From IMG/VR virus record IMGVR_UViG_3300033153_004564, positions 1 to 30,080 of that record: a stretch of 30,080 nt of DNA. One strand, written 5' to 3'. Below, in pieces: positions 7,130-14,810 of this stretch. The number at the start of each line of letters is the position of its first letter. Within the stretch, counting starts at the first letter, position 1. A model generated the notes under the pieces. It saw nothing but the letters and a program-made list of their open reading frames with translations, was not told where the DNA came from and searched no databases. Origin of the DNA: a virus. The translations under genes and the position numbers were made by a program.

Positions 7130-7276
7130 ATGAGAAGAGCAGAAATAACATTACTTACTATTTTGTATGTAGTTATTACAGCAGTTGCAAGTATGTATAT
7201 AGAAAAAGAATATGCAGTAACTGTAATTATAAATAATTCGATAGATAATAATATCACAATAGCTAGGGATAGATAA
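7130..7276 (+). CDS. Short membrane protein of the lysis cassette
   Basis: This 48-residue ORF begins Met-Arg-Arg-Ala-Glu, then has a hydrophobic segment at about 6-22 (Ile-Thr-Leu-Leu-Thr-Ile-Leu-Tyr-Val-Val-Ile) and a short hydrophilic tail ending Ala-Arg-Asp-Arg. It has one predicted N-terminal membrane helix. It starts one base after the preceding stop and shares its last base with the next ATG (TAATG), which strongly suggests it is translated. The position before the endolysin suggests an antiholin, small spanin or holin subunit; the sequence alone does not decide which. Confidence 0.6.
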   Translation: MRRAEITLLTILYVVITAVASMYIEKEYAVTVIINNSIDNNITIARDR

Positions 7277-7671
7277 TGGATGATGACCTAAAGAAATTAG
7301 TATTACAGAATGATGCTATACTTAGAACTGTTGTGACAACTATGGAGCACTTAGCTGGTGCAAACGATATGACAAATACAAAACTAGATAAAGTCGTTGA
7401 TGCATTAAATTCTCAGAATATTTTGATTGAAAAGTTTAATAATTTAGAAAGAGAATTACAAGAGTCTTTTATGAGAGTGCATAAAAAGATTGAAGCAATA
7501 GAGCATGTCCAAGCAACGGATGGCTGCACTCCGTTAAAGCTTGGAAACAAAGATGTTAAGTCTTTGGAGAAAAGAGTATCTAAAGCAGAGAACGAAAAGA
7601 CTTGGTTTATAAGAATAATTCTAACATTTATTATAATTGGTATATTAGGTTCTATAATTACATTTATATAA
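7276..7671 (+). CDS. Holin-like coiled-coil protein with C-terminal membrane helix
   Basis: The 131-residue protein is a long, charged, heptad-like coiled coil over about residues 1-108, followed by a strong membrane helix at 111-131 (Ile-Arg-Ile-Ile-Leu-Thr-Phe-Ile-Ile-Ile-Gly), ending directly at the stop. Such coiled coil plus C-terminal anchor proteins (XhlA-like or type III-like) are common next to endolysins. It ends nine bases before the amidase gene. Holin or holin-associated function is likely but not proven. A 13-bp RNA hairpin lies within codons about 78-90. Confidence 0.6.
   Translation: MDDDLKKLVLQNDAILRTVVTTMEHLAGANDMTNTKLDKVVDALNSQNILIEKFNNLERELQESFMRVHKKIEAIEHVQATDGCTPLKLGNKDVKSLEKRVSKAENEKTWFIRIILTFIIIGILGSIITFI
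7508..7545 (+). repeat. Hairpin inside the holin-like gene
   Basis: TCCAAGC at 7508-7514 pairs with GCTTGGA at 7539-7545, and AACGGA at 7515-7520 pairs with TCCGTT at 7530-7535. The loop is nine bases and the bulge is AAA. Thirteen base pairs in all, locally more GC-rich than its surroundings. Confidence 0.75.
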
Positions 7672-7680
7672 AGGAATATT

Positions 7681-8061
7681 ATGATTAAAGCAGTAATACA
7701 TTGTAGTCTCTCTCCACAAGGTAGAGGAGATAATGCTGAAACTATTCATAAATGGCATATAAACCCACCTCACAATTATGATGGTATAGGTTATCATTAT
7801 GTCATTTTAGAAGATGGTACTATAGAGAATGGTAGACCAGAGTATTGGTCTGGTGCTCATGCTTATCCACAAAACAAAGCTATTGGTATATGTCTTATAG
7901 GTATAGATGAGTTTACTCATGCTCAGTTTATCAGTTTAGAAAAGATTATAAAAGAACACAACTGGAAAGCAGAAGAAGTAGTAGGACACTATAAAGTAAA
8001 TACAAATAAAACTTGTCCTAACTTTTCGGTAGAAACTTTCTTGGTAAGTATAGGAGTGTAG
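7681..8061 (+). CDS. N-acetylmuramoyl-L-alanine amidase (endolysin)
   Basis: This 126-residue enzyme cleaves the amide bond between N-acetylmuramic acid and the peptide in peptidoglycan. It is an Amidase_2/T7-lysozyme-type domain with no extra binding domain. Zinc ligands are visible as His7 (Ile-His-Cys-Ser), His103 (Val-Gly-His-Tyr) and Cys112 (Lys-Thr-Cys-Pro-Asn-Phe). Lys110 two residues before the cysteine and Tyr38 in Gly-Tyr-His-Tyr correspond to catalytic helpers in the family. It is slightly shorter than T7 lysozyme (151 residues). It has no signal peptide, so it should depend on a holin for export, in keeping with the membrane proteins just upstream. AAGGA precedes the ATG. Confidence 0.93.
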   Translation: MIKAVIHCSLSPQGRGDNAETIHKWHINPPHNYDGIGYHYVILEDGTIENGRPEYWSGAHAYPQNKAIGICLIGIDEFTHAQFISLEKIIKEHNWKAEEVVGHYKVNTNKTCPNFSVETFLVSIGV

Positions 8062-8062
8062 A

Positions 8063-8500
8063 ATGGCATTTAGAAAGCAGAAGTGGAAAATAGCATTAGC
8101 ACAAGCTAATAATACTGTCTCTGGAATATCAGCTAAGTTTGCCAATGCTATGACCTCTCTTGGCATTACATTTACTGGAGACTCTGTAACGGGTAATGAA
8201 ACCACAGATAGAATAACTGTATTAGAACCTATAGTTCAGAATGTTACAGCTAATGCAACTATATCTTTAGGTAATTACTTGATTGCAGCGAATGCTACTA
8301 TTGCTGACCTTACAGTCACAATACCAACTGCTGTAGACAATAGTGGATATAAATATACTGTAGTAAAAACAGATAGTTCAGCTAATGTAGTTACCATAGA
8401 TAGTGTTTCGCTTTTAGCTGGGGAAACAGATATAGACTTGTTACATGAACAAGAAAGTTTAACTTTCTTTTCAGACGGAACAGAATGGATGGTAAAATAA
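8063..8500 (+). CDS. Putative virion protein with beta-rich C-terminal domain
   Basis: A 145-residue protein whose N-terminal third is helical and basic (Arg-Lys-Gln-Lys-Trp-Lys), followed by a beta-rich region rich in Thr, Val, Ala and Asn. The C-terminal pattern with Gly-Tyr-Lys-Tyr-Thr-Val-Val-Lys and a final Ser-Asp-Gly-Thr-Glu-Trp-Met-Val-Lys is typical of beta-sandwich repeats in phage fibres and head decorations. It starts one base after the amidase stop. Structural role is likely; exact location in the particle is unknown. Confidence 0.6.
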   Translation: MAFRKQKWKIALAQANNTVSGISAKFANAMTSLGITFTGDSVTGNETTDRITVLEPIVQNVTANATISLGNYLIAANATIADLTVTIPTAVDNSGYKYTVVKTDSSANVVTIDSVSLLAGETDIDLLHEQESLTFFSDGTEWMVK

Positions 8501-8501
8501 G

Positions 8502-9446
8502 ATGAGCATTTTAAGAGAAACATATTCGTATATAAGAGGAACTGCTGGAGAGTTAATCTCTTCGTTTAGTAATGCACTAAGTGTAAGTGTTAATGATGGT
8601 GCTGGAAATCCAATAGGTTCGACTTCAGATGCTTTAGATGTAAATATAAACAATGATGTAAATATCAGGATATTTGATAGCGATGGAAATCCAATATCTT
8701 CTAGCAGAGGAGCTATTGATACTCATGATGCTCATGTCCATCATGAGATAATAAACAAAGAGTTTAACAGACACACAGCAACTACTACAACATTGGCAGT
8801 CGCAACAGTAGGAGATGGAACAGAGTACCAAATAGAAGTAGTAGATGCCTCTAGTTTCTCGGCAGGAGATAATATTCATGTTGGAAATGGAGAACATGAA
8901 ATAACCCATCCTAAGATAATATCAATAGCAACAAACGTAATTACACTAGACCGTCGTTTAGATTTAGCTCATTCCATAGGAACATCAATAATAAAAGCAG
9001 TTCTTGATATAAGGTCATTAGCAGGAACATTAGTCTCTCCTGTTGAGTATTGGGTAGCTCCTCCTGAGGGGGAAGTTTGGCATTTAATGAGGATTTTATT
9101 TTCAATGTCTCACGGAACAGCAGGGGATTTAGGAAAATTTGGCGGGATAGCAGCTCTTACCAATGGCTTGTTTATGAGAGCAAAAACAAGTGGAAGTTTT
9201 GGTACTGTTACTAATTGGAAGACAAATGAAAATATAAAAACAGACATGTTTGACTTAGCTTTTGATACAAGAAGTGGAGGAGGCGGAGCTTATGGTACAT
9301 CATGCAGAGGAACTTTTTTTAAAACAGGTGCGATTGTTCGCTTAGATGGCGATGAGGGGGATAGATTGAGTATTTTCATTCAAGATGACTTAACAGGGCT
9401 TGATTCTTTCACCATGAAAGCTCAAGGTCATATTGAAGGACAGTAA
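8502..9446 (+). CDS. Putative tail/virion structural protein
   Basis: A 314-residue beta-rich protein with Gly/Ser/Asp-rich turns. It starts one base after the preceding stop. Residues about 1-75 contain short Asp-Gly-Asn-Pro-Ile turns in two copies (Ala-Gly-Asn-Pro-Ile and Asp-Gly-Asn-Pro-Ile) suggesting an internal repeat. About 95-165 resembles a small beta-barrel (Gly-Asn-Gly-Glu-His-Glu-Ile, then Ile-Thr-Leu-Asp-Arg). About 175-314 looks like a jelly-roll-type domain with Trp-His-Leu-Met-Arg-Ile-Leu and Ile-Phe-Ile-Gln-Asp-Asp-Leu. This resembles uncharacterised tail-associated proteins of podoviruses. No enzyme motif is visible. Confidence 0.6.
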   Translation: MSILRETYSYIRGTAGELISSFSNALSVSVNDGAGNPIGSTSDALDVNINNDVNIRIFDSDGNPISSSRGAIDTHDAHVHHEIINKEFNRHTATTTTLAVATVGDGTEYQIEVVDASSFSAGDNIHVGNGEHEITHPKIISIATNVITLDRRLDLAHSIGTSIIKAVLDIRSLAGTLVSPVEYWVAPPEGEVWHLMRILFSMSHGTAGDLGKFGGIAALTNGLFMRAKTSGSFGTVTNWKTNENIKTDMFDLAFDTRSGGGGAYGTSCRGTFFKTGAIVRLDGDEGDRLSIFIQDDLTGLDSFTMKAQGHIEGQ

Positions 9447-9464
9447 AATAAAAAGGAATTAAAA

Positions 9465-10118
9465 ATGGACACAGAACAAACACTAGGTAGCTTCTCAACA
9501 GATGTAGCAGCTAATTATGATGCACTATTTACAAAGATAGGTGCTACACTTACAGCAGAGTTTGATGCTGATAGATTAACTGGAGATGTATATGGCACTG
9601 TAATGGCTCAAGCTATTCAGTCAACCATAGCTGGTGCTATAGAAATGTCTAAGCAAGAAGTATTGTTAGATGAGCAAGAAGAGTTACTTCAAGCACAGAT
9701 AGCTAAGACTGTAGCTGACACATCTTTTACAGCCACTCAAGAGGCAGAGTTAATTGCATCTGTTGGTTATAATAATAAGATAAAGGCACTAGATTCTATG
9801 GGTGATATGATTGGTACTATGGGAGCTGGTAGTTTAACTATTAGTGAAGATATGTGGTCATTTTATTTCTCAATGATTAGAGAACTTGTATCAACTCGTA
9901 AAGATTGGATAAATGGCTGGGATGCTAATGCTAATACACCAGATGTCTCTGCTACTACACCTACTACTGGTGACTTCTATACAGTAACAACTGCTGGTAC
10001 AACATCTCTTGATGGTATAGCAAACTGGATTATTGGCGACATAGCTTACTTCGATGGGTTTGCTTGGAGAAAAGATTTATCATCTCCACCTGATACTAGT
10101 ATCGACAAGTTGACATAA
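9465..10118 (+). CDS. Putative virion protein with fibre-type C-terminal module
   Basis: The 217-residue protein has a helical N-terminal part of about 145 residues, with a glutamate/glutamine-rich stretch at 60-85, and a C-terminal module at about 160-205. The latter reads Gly-Asp-Phe-Tyr-Thr-Val...Ala-Gly-Thr-Thr-Ser-Leu-Asp-Gly...Trp-Ile-Ile-Gly-Asp, then Phe-Asp-Gly-Phe-Ala-Trp-Arg-Lys. That Gly-Asp-x-Tyr-x-Val/Trp-x-x-Gly-Asp/Asp-Gly-x-x-Trp pattern is widespread in phage tail fibres and chitin-binding-like modules. AAAAGGAATT precedes the ATG. It shares one base with the next gene (TAATG). Confidence 0.65.
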   Translation: MDTEQTLGSFSTDVAANYDALFTKIGATLTAEFDADRLTGDVYGTVMAQAIQSTIAGAIEMSKQEVLLDEQEELLQAQIAKTVADTSFTATQEAELIASVGYNNKIKALDSMGDMIGTMGAGSLTISEDMWSFYFSMIRELVSTRKDWINGWDANANTPDVSATTPTTGDFYTVTTAGTTSLDGIANWIIGDIAYFDGFAWRKDLSSPPDTSIDKLT

Positions 10119-10522
10119 TGATAGTTACCAAGAGATACTTAACCGGTTCTAATCATATCAAATTATATAAGTATCTTCTTGGTGTCGAAGCAACTGAATT
10201 GCCTAACCTAAATGACTTTCTTGCTATATGTAGGAAAGGTCATGTATTGTTATCTAAGATGGATGATGGAATTATTATAGGTGGTTCACTTACCTATGAA
10301 ACTAAAGACAGATACTTTGTAGCTCATTGTCATATAGATAAAATATTTAGAAATACTAAAGTATTTGTTTCTTACTATGCAAAGATACAAACTTGGACTC
10401 AAAAGAGTGATAAACCTGTCTACACCAAGTTAAAAGATTTAACTGGTGTTGAGAAGCTTATGACTAAAGTACATGGTAATATATATGAGATTGACAAGGA
10501 GAAAAAACTGTGGGAGGTGTAG
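10118..10522 (+). CDS. Conserved-looking phage protein of unknown function
   Basis: A 134-residue mixed alpha/beta protein. Features are a central beta stretch (Gly-Ile-Ile-Ile-Gly-Gly-Ser-Leu-Thr-Tyr) and a His-Cys-His-Ile-Asp sequence at about 70-74. The ribosome site is poor and its ATG overlaps the preceding stop, so it depends on coupling. The size and central beta-sheet recall acyltransferase-like virion proteins of T7-type phages, but I do not see a diagnostic acetyl-CoA site and would not name it. Its 3' end overlaps the next gene by 13 bases. Confidence 0.55.
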   Translation: MIVTKRYLTGSNHIKLYKYLLGVEATELPNLNDFLAICRKGHVLLSKMDDGIIIGGSLTYETKDRYFVAHCHIDKIFRNTKVFVSYYAKIQTWTQKSDKPVYTKLKDLTGVEKLMTKVHGNIYEIDKEKKLWEV

Positions 10523-11130
10523 TAGATGCAGTCAGCGATATTATCGAAACAGTCGTTGATATCGTAGAAGGTGGATTCGATATTGTTGAAGATATAGTAA
10601 AAGGAACAATTGTTTTAGCTGAAGGTGCTTTAGAGGGAGACATGGATGCCATACTTGCTATAGGAGTTATGGCTGCTGGAGGATACTTTGCTTATGCTGG
10701 GTATGCTGGTGTTGCTACTTCTCAAACATCTCTTTGGTTGTCAAAACTTTCTGTTATCTCTTGGGAATATAGTACCCTAAGTACACTTCGTAATATTGGT
10801 GTTTTATCACAACAAGATTTTACTCAAGCAAGAAGACACTTAGAGCAAATGGAGTCATCAGCTATGAGTGCAAGTCTAGCCCTATCTTTCTCTAGCAATA
10901 AAAACAAATGGTTGGCTGGAGGAGATTTATATAATGAGATTTATGCTGGTGGAGACTTGTTTAATATTACAGGAAGTAGAAACCAACATAGAATGTTTGG
11001 TAGACCAGATGCTAATTCAGATGCTAGGTTGAGTCGTACACTTGGAAACACACATGATTATCACAGAAGAACATCCGCACATAAAATAGGTACTGAAAAT
11101 TTCAGTGTATTTTTGTTTGGCTCTAAATAA
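10510..11130 (+). CDS. Putative membrane-interacting virion/ejection protein
   Basis: This 206-residue frame begins with GTG, eight bases after AAGGAG inside the preceding gene. The N-terminus is an amphipathic run of Val-Asp-Ile-Val/Glu-Asp-Ile-Val repeats (about 5-38). A hydrophobic, Gly/Ala-rich segment at about 47-70 (Ala-Ile-Gly-Val-Met-Ala-Ala-Gly-Gly-Tyr-Phe) could insert in a membrane. The rest is polar with a His/Arg-rich tail. This pattern fits proteins injected with the genome or acting at the cell envelope; the role is inferred from composition and position among tail genes. Confidence 0.55.
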   Translation: MGGVVDAVSDIIETVVDIVEGGFDIVEDIVKGTIVLAEGALEGDMDAILAIGVMAAGGYFAYAGYAGVATSQTSLWLSKLSVISWEYSTLSTLRNIGVLSQQDFTQARRHLEQMESSAMSASLALSFSSNKNKWLAGGDLYNEIYAGGDLFNITGSRNQHRMFGRPDANSDARLSRTLGNTHDYHRRTSAHKIGTENFSVFLFGSK

Positions 11131-11139
11131 TGATATAAT
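11131..11139 (+). promoter_or_regulatory. Extended -10 promoter of the portal gene
   Basis: TGA-TATAAT directly follows the preceding stop codon. Predicted start of transcription is about 11146, at the AAAAGGA ribosome site, giving a leader of only about 11 bases before the ATG at 11157. Confidence 0.7.
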
Positions 11140-11156
11140 TTTGAAAAGGAAACCAT

Positions 11157-13058
11157 ATGACTAATGAAGAAGCCCTTAAAATAATCCTAAGTGATATAAA
11201 GCAATCTAAAGATGCTAAGAAAGATATTGATGCAAAGATAGACACTTGGATTAAAGAGTATCAAGGTGAGGCATATGGCAATGAGAGAGAAGGTTATTCT
11301 AAACTTGTAGTTAAAGATATAAAGAAAGCTGTAGAGTGGTTTATTCCTAATGCAGTAGAACCTTTTGTTAAGTCTCCCAGAATTGTAGCGTTAGAAGGTA
11401 TCACTGCTGAAGACGTAGAGAGAGCAAAGATGCATGAGAGATTAATTAATCATCAATTTGTTCGTAAATTTGATAGATATGCATTCATCCACGATATGAT
11501 GAAAGTCTCTGGAACTGAAGGTACTACAAATATAAGATGTGGATGGAAACTTGAAGAAGAAGTTAAAACTAAAACATTTGAAGGATTAGTAGAAGAAGAA
11601 CTTCGTGCAATAGAAGACGAAGGTATGGAAATCACTGAACTTAAAAATGTTAATGGTAAATACGATGTTACAGTAGAAAATAGAATTGCTACAAAGAATG
11701 ACCCAGATGCTAAAGTATTAAAGAATGAAGACTTCTTTCCTGACCCATCTGCCACATGTATAGAAGACTCTAGGTTTGGTGCTGAAAGATTTCCTTCAAC
11801 TATAGGTGAACTAAGAGCTAGTAATAACTATACAGAGGCAGAACTATTAGAGATTGATTTATCTCTTGAGAAAACAGATTCAGAGTTAGGTTCTCAAAGA
11901 GAGCAGCGTAGAAAAGAAATGGGCGGAGGTGACCACGAATCACTCGCTGAAGCAGCCAAGAAAGTTACTGTATACGAATACTTTGGATGGCTTGACTTAG
12001 ATGATGATGGTATAGAAGAACCTATCATGGCTACTATTATAAACGATAAACTTCTTCAGATTACAGATAATCCATATCCAGATAAAGAACTTCCTTATGT
12101 ATCTATTCCTTTCTCTAAAACACCTTTTTCATTTTGGGGAGAACCTTTAGCAGAGTTCCTATCAGATAATCAAAAGATTAGAACATCTATTATGCGTGGT
12201 GTTATTGATAATATAGCTCGTTCTAACAATGGTAAGAAGTTTATTAAGAAAGGTTCATTAGATGCTGTGAACAAACGTAGATATGAAAACAACCTTGATG
12301 GTCTTATAGAGTACAATGGAGAAGCTGCTGAAATATTTGATGGTGAATACAATCAGATAGCTCCTAGTGTATTTAATCTATATGAAGTAATTCAACAAGA
12401 ATCTGAAGGATTATCTGGTATCAACAGAACTATGCAGGGTACTGACAGTAGAGGTATCAATGATTCTGCTACTGGTGCAGCTATTCAGCAAGATATGTCT
12501 CAGAAGAGAATGATGGATGTTATCCGTAGACATGCAGATGGATTAGAGAAGGTATTTAGAAAGTGGATTTCTTATAATAAAGAGTTCTTGACAGATGAAG
12601 AAGTTATGAGAATCAACGGAGAGTTTATTCCATTTACCAGAGATGACATTAGTGGTGAGTTTGACATTAATATAACTGTTGGTACTGATGGAGTTGCTGA
12701 AGCCAAAGTAAATCAAATTAGTATGTTGATGCAACAAGTCGGTAAGTTATCTGATGTTGCTACTATACCAGATAGGTTCTTCAATAAAATGTTAGCTAAG
12801 CTAGCAGATGAATGGGGATATGTAGATATAGCACAAGACTTAGAAACTGCTGAAGCACCTCAACCGTCACAAGAACAAATAGAAGCTCAACAATTACAGA
12901 TAGAAGAGCTACAAGCTAAGATAGATGAGATTGTTAGTAAGACTCAACTCAATGAAGCTAAGGCTGTAGAAGCAGGTTCTAATGCTAATGAGACTAATCT
13001 TAATAATAAGATGACAGCTCTTGGTGTTACCAATGATAAGCAAGAGGCTAAAAAATAG
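11157..13058 (+). CDS. Portal protein
   Basis: The 633-residue protein matches portal proteins of podoviruses. The N-terminal region contains the typical basic/helical stretch with Val-Lys-Asp-Ile-Lys-Lys-Ala-Val-Glu-Trp-Phe-Ile-Pro-Asn-Ala (about 51-65), followed by Glu-Pro-Phe...Ser-Pro-Arg-Ile-Val. A Pro-Phe-Ser-Phe-Trp-Gly-Glu-Pro-Leu-Ala segment at about 323-332 and Ser-Gly-Ile-Asn-Arg-Thr-Met-Gln-Gly at about 420-428 are also typical of the family. The last 85 residues are a glutamine/alanine-rich coiled coil (Glu-Glu-Leu-Gln-Ala-Lys-Ile-Asp). It forms the ring through which DNA enters and leaves the head. Its own promoter and the downstream order of scaffold and capsid give a complete head module. 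Confidence 0.9.
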   Translation: MTNEEALKIILSDIKQSKDAKKDIDAKIDTWIKEYQGEAYGNEREGYSKLVVKDIKKAVEWFIPNAVEPFVKSPRIVALEGITAEDVERAKMHERLINHQFVRKFDRYAFIHDMMKVSGTEGTTNIRCGWKLEEEVKTKTFEGLVEEELRAIEDEGMEITELKNVNGKYDVTVENRIATKNDPDAKVLKNEDFFPDPSATCIEDSRFGAERFPSTIGELRASNNYTEAELLEIDLSLEKTDSELGSQREQRRKEMGGGDHESLAEAAKKVTVYEYFGWLDLDDDGIEEPIMATIINDKLLQITDNPYPDKELPYVSIPFSKTPFSFWGEPLAEFLSDNQKIRTSIMRGVIDNIARSNNGKKFIKKGSLDAVNKRRYENNLDGLIEYNGEAAEIFDGEYNQIAPSVFNLYEVIQQESEGLSGINRTMQGTDSRGINDSATGAAIQQDMSQKRMMDVIRRHADGLEKVFRKWISYNKEFLTDEEVMRINGEFIPFTRDDISGEFDINITVGTDGVAEAKVNQISMLMQQVGKLSDVATIPDRFFNKMLAKLADEWGYVDIAQDLETAEAPQPSQEQIEAQQLQIEELQAKIDEIVSKTQLNEAKAVEAGSNANETNLNNKMTALGVTNDKQEAKK

Positions 13059-13061
13059 TTA

Positions 13062-13070
13062 TGATATAAT
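13062..13070 (+). promoter_or_regulatory. Extended -10 promoter of the scaffold/capsid genes
   Basis: TGA-TATAAT lies four bases after the portal stop. Predicted start is about 13077, with a 56-base leader to the ATG at 13133. This leader is longer than for the other internal promoters and contains the small inverted repeat GCTC-TT-GAGC. AAGGA precedes the ATG by about nine bases. Confidence 0.7.
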
Positions 13071-13132
13071 TCTTTTATGGCATCTTGCTCTTGAGCGTGT
13101 AAGTCCGTAAAATTAAATTAAGGAACAAGTGC

Positions 13133-13432
13133 ATGAACACTCCTGTAGAAGTCCAAGCTGATTTACAAGTCGCAGCAGACATTAAACTAGGCGAAGCATT
13201 AGTTAGACTAGAAAAAAATAAAGATTTCAAGTTAGTCATTAGAGAGTTATTTCTTGATGGCGGTTCTGTGAATCTGGCTAAGAATATTAATGTTGTTAAG
13301 AACCAAGATGAAGTAATTGAACAAATACGTTCAAGAGGTTATCTCTATAGATTCCTTATGGAATTAGAGGCAAACCATTTAGATGCTATGAATGAGTTAG
13401 TATCTATGCAACAAGAGCAAGGAGAAGACTAG
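13133..13432 (+). CDS. Small head-module protein
   Basis: A 99-residue helical protein with the pattern Leu-Val-Arg-Leu-Glu-Lys-Asn-Lys-Asp-Phe-Lys-Leu-Val-Ile (about 24-37), a Leu-Phe-Leu-Asp-Gly-Gly-Ser-Val-Asn-Leu-Ala segment, and a late Ile-Arg-Ser-Arg-Gly-Tyr-Leu-Tyr. Small proteins with this N-x-D-F-K-x-V-I arrangement are common just before the scaffold in podoviruses, but I know of no firm function. Its stop abuts the scaffold ATG without a gap. Confidence 0.65.
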   Translation: MNTPVEVQADLQVAADIKLGEALVRLEKNKDFKLVIRELFLDGGSVNLAKNINVVKNQDEVIEQIRSRGYLYRFLMELEANHLDAMNELVSMQQEQGED

Positions 13433-14437
13433 ATGGAAAAAGAACAATCTGATGAGCAATCATATGACGAACTCTATAACCAAGGTTTTGATGAACAGAA
13501 TACTGAAGTAAAAGCTCACGAAGAAAAAGAAGAGGTTATCGAAGAGGATAACATTGAAGAAGATATTGATACTTCAAAAGAGCAACCAACTGAAGAAGAA
13601 GAATCAGAGGAAAAGAAAGAATCTAAAGAAGAGTCTGAAGAAGACGAATCTAAAGAGGAAGATACTACTGAGGAAAAAGATTCGGACTCTGTTGAAGAGG
13701 AAATATATACCATTACTATAGGTGGGCAAGAAGTAAACTTAACTATTGATGAGATGAAAATATTTGCACAGAAGGGCGGAGATTACACACGTAAGACTCA
13801 AGACTTAGCTAAGAATCGTGCAGATGTTGAACTTATGATTGAGAAAGGTTTATCTCGTGAAGACCTAGTAATGATAGCAGACATCAAGTCTGGAAACAAG
13901 GAAGCCTTTGCTGTATTGGCAAAACAAGCTGGAATTGACCCAGTTGAAGTCGAAGAAGATTCAACATATAAGCCAGAGGTTGTTAATCACAACTATGAAC
14001 TTAATGATATCATTTCTGATATAAGAAATGATAGTGTCAATGGTAATACTATTGATAACTGGGTAGCTGCATTACCTAACAGTGCTAGAAGTTCTTTTGC
14101 TGATAATCCAGCAATATTAAAAGGACTTCATATAGACACTGTAAATGGTGTTAGTAAAGAGATTATGCCAGAGGTTATAAAACAACTGGCTATGAATCCT
14201 AATGCTGACTTTGTGCAAGTTTACCAAAGCGTAGGACAAGCGTATGTGAACCGTAAAGCAGAGACTAAAGAGAAAGAGATTAAAACTGTTTCTAAAAAGC
14301 CTGAAGCTAAACGTGAAACTAAACAAAGAGCTAATATATCCAAGACTAAAACAACACATCTTAAAGACCATCAAGACATATGGGAAGATGATGAATTGTA
14401 TGAATCTATGAAGAAAAAATTAGCTGATATGAAGTGA
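13433..14437 (+). CDS. Capsid scaffolding protein
   Basis: The 334-residue protein has a strongly acidic, low-complexity N-terminal third (about 1-90) of Glu/Lys/Ser/Asp runs, a structured middle starting at about 92 with Tyr-Thr-Ile-Thr-Ile-Gly-Gly-Gln-Glu, and a basic, lysine-rich C-terminus at about 275-334. An acidic helical protein immediately before the major capsid gene, ending in a basic coat-binding tail, is the usual layout of podovirus scaffolds. It would direct coat assembly around the portal and leave the head before or during packaging. The assignment rests on composition and position. Confidence 0.8.
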   Translation: MEKEQSDEQSYDELYNQGFDEQNTEVKAHEEKEEVIEEDNIEEDIDTSKEQPTEEEESEEKKESKEESEEDESKEEDTTEEKDSDSVEEEIYTITIGGQEVNLTIDEMKIFAQKGGDYTRKTQDLAKNRADVELMIEKGLSREDLVMIADIKSGNKEAFAVLAKQAGIDPVEVEEDSTYKPEVVNHNYELNDIISDIRNDSVNGNTIDNWVAALPNSARSSFADNPAILKGLHIDTVNGVSKEIMPEVIKQLAMNPNADFVQVYQSVGQAYVNRKAETKEKEIKTVSKKPEAKRETKQRANISKTKTTHLKDHQDIWEDDELYESMKKKLADMK

Positions 14438-14444
14438 GGATAAG

Positions 14445-14801
14445 ATGAAGAAATTTTTAATTGCGTGTATCGCATTAATGACAATCGGTGGTTCTATATA
14501 TGCTGCTGAATCTGTTGGGAAAATCGTAGGAGAAGCTACTGCTACTGAAGTAGAGCTAGGGTATACACCAACCTATATTAAGGTTGTTAATGAAACTGAC
14601 AATCTTACATATGAGTATTTTGTTGGGATTGATGCTAATAAAACAATATTAACAACTGGTTCAACTGGTGTAATTAGTTATGATACAGCTACACTTTTTG
14701 TATCAGTAGGTGCTGTTACAGATGATGATGGCAGTAAATTCTTTGGTTTTAGCGTTGACTCAGATGCGTCTGACGTTATTTATTATGAAGCAAGAAAATA
14801 A
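14445..14801 (+). CDS. Decoration-like capsid-module protein with a signal peptide
   Basis: This 118-residue protein starts with Met-Lys-Lys-Phe-Leu-Ile-Ala-Cys-Ile-Ala-Leu-Met and continues to Ser-Ile-Tyr-Ala-Ala-Glu, a classical Sec signal peptide with a probable signal-peptidase I cut after Tyr-Ala at about residue 21. The mature part is a beta-rich domain of about 97 residues (Val-Gly-Lys-Ile-Val, Tyr-Thr-Pro-Thr-Tyr-Ile-Lys-Val-Val-Asn) like phage head-decoration or fibre domains. It lies between scaffold and capsid, seven bases after the scaffold stop and nine before the capsid ATG. Export of a protein coded in the head module is unexpected; it may act in the envelope or be a captured domain. 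Confidence 0.65.
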   Translation: MKKFLIACIALMTIGGSIYAAESVGKIVGEATATEVELGYTPTYIKVVNETDNLTYEYFVGIDANKTILTTGSTGVISYDTATLFVSVGAVTDDDGSKFFGFSVDSDASDVIYYEARK

Positions 14802-14810
14802 GGATAAATT

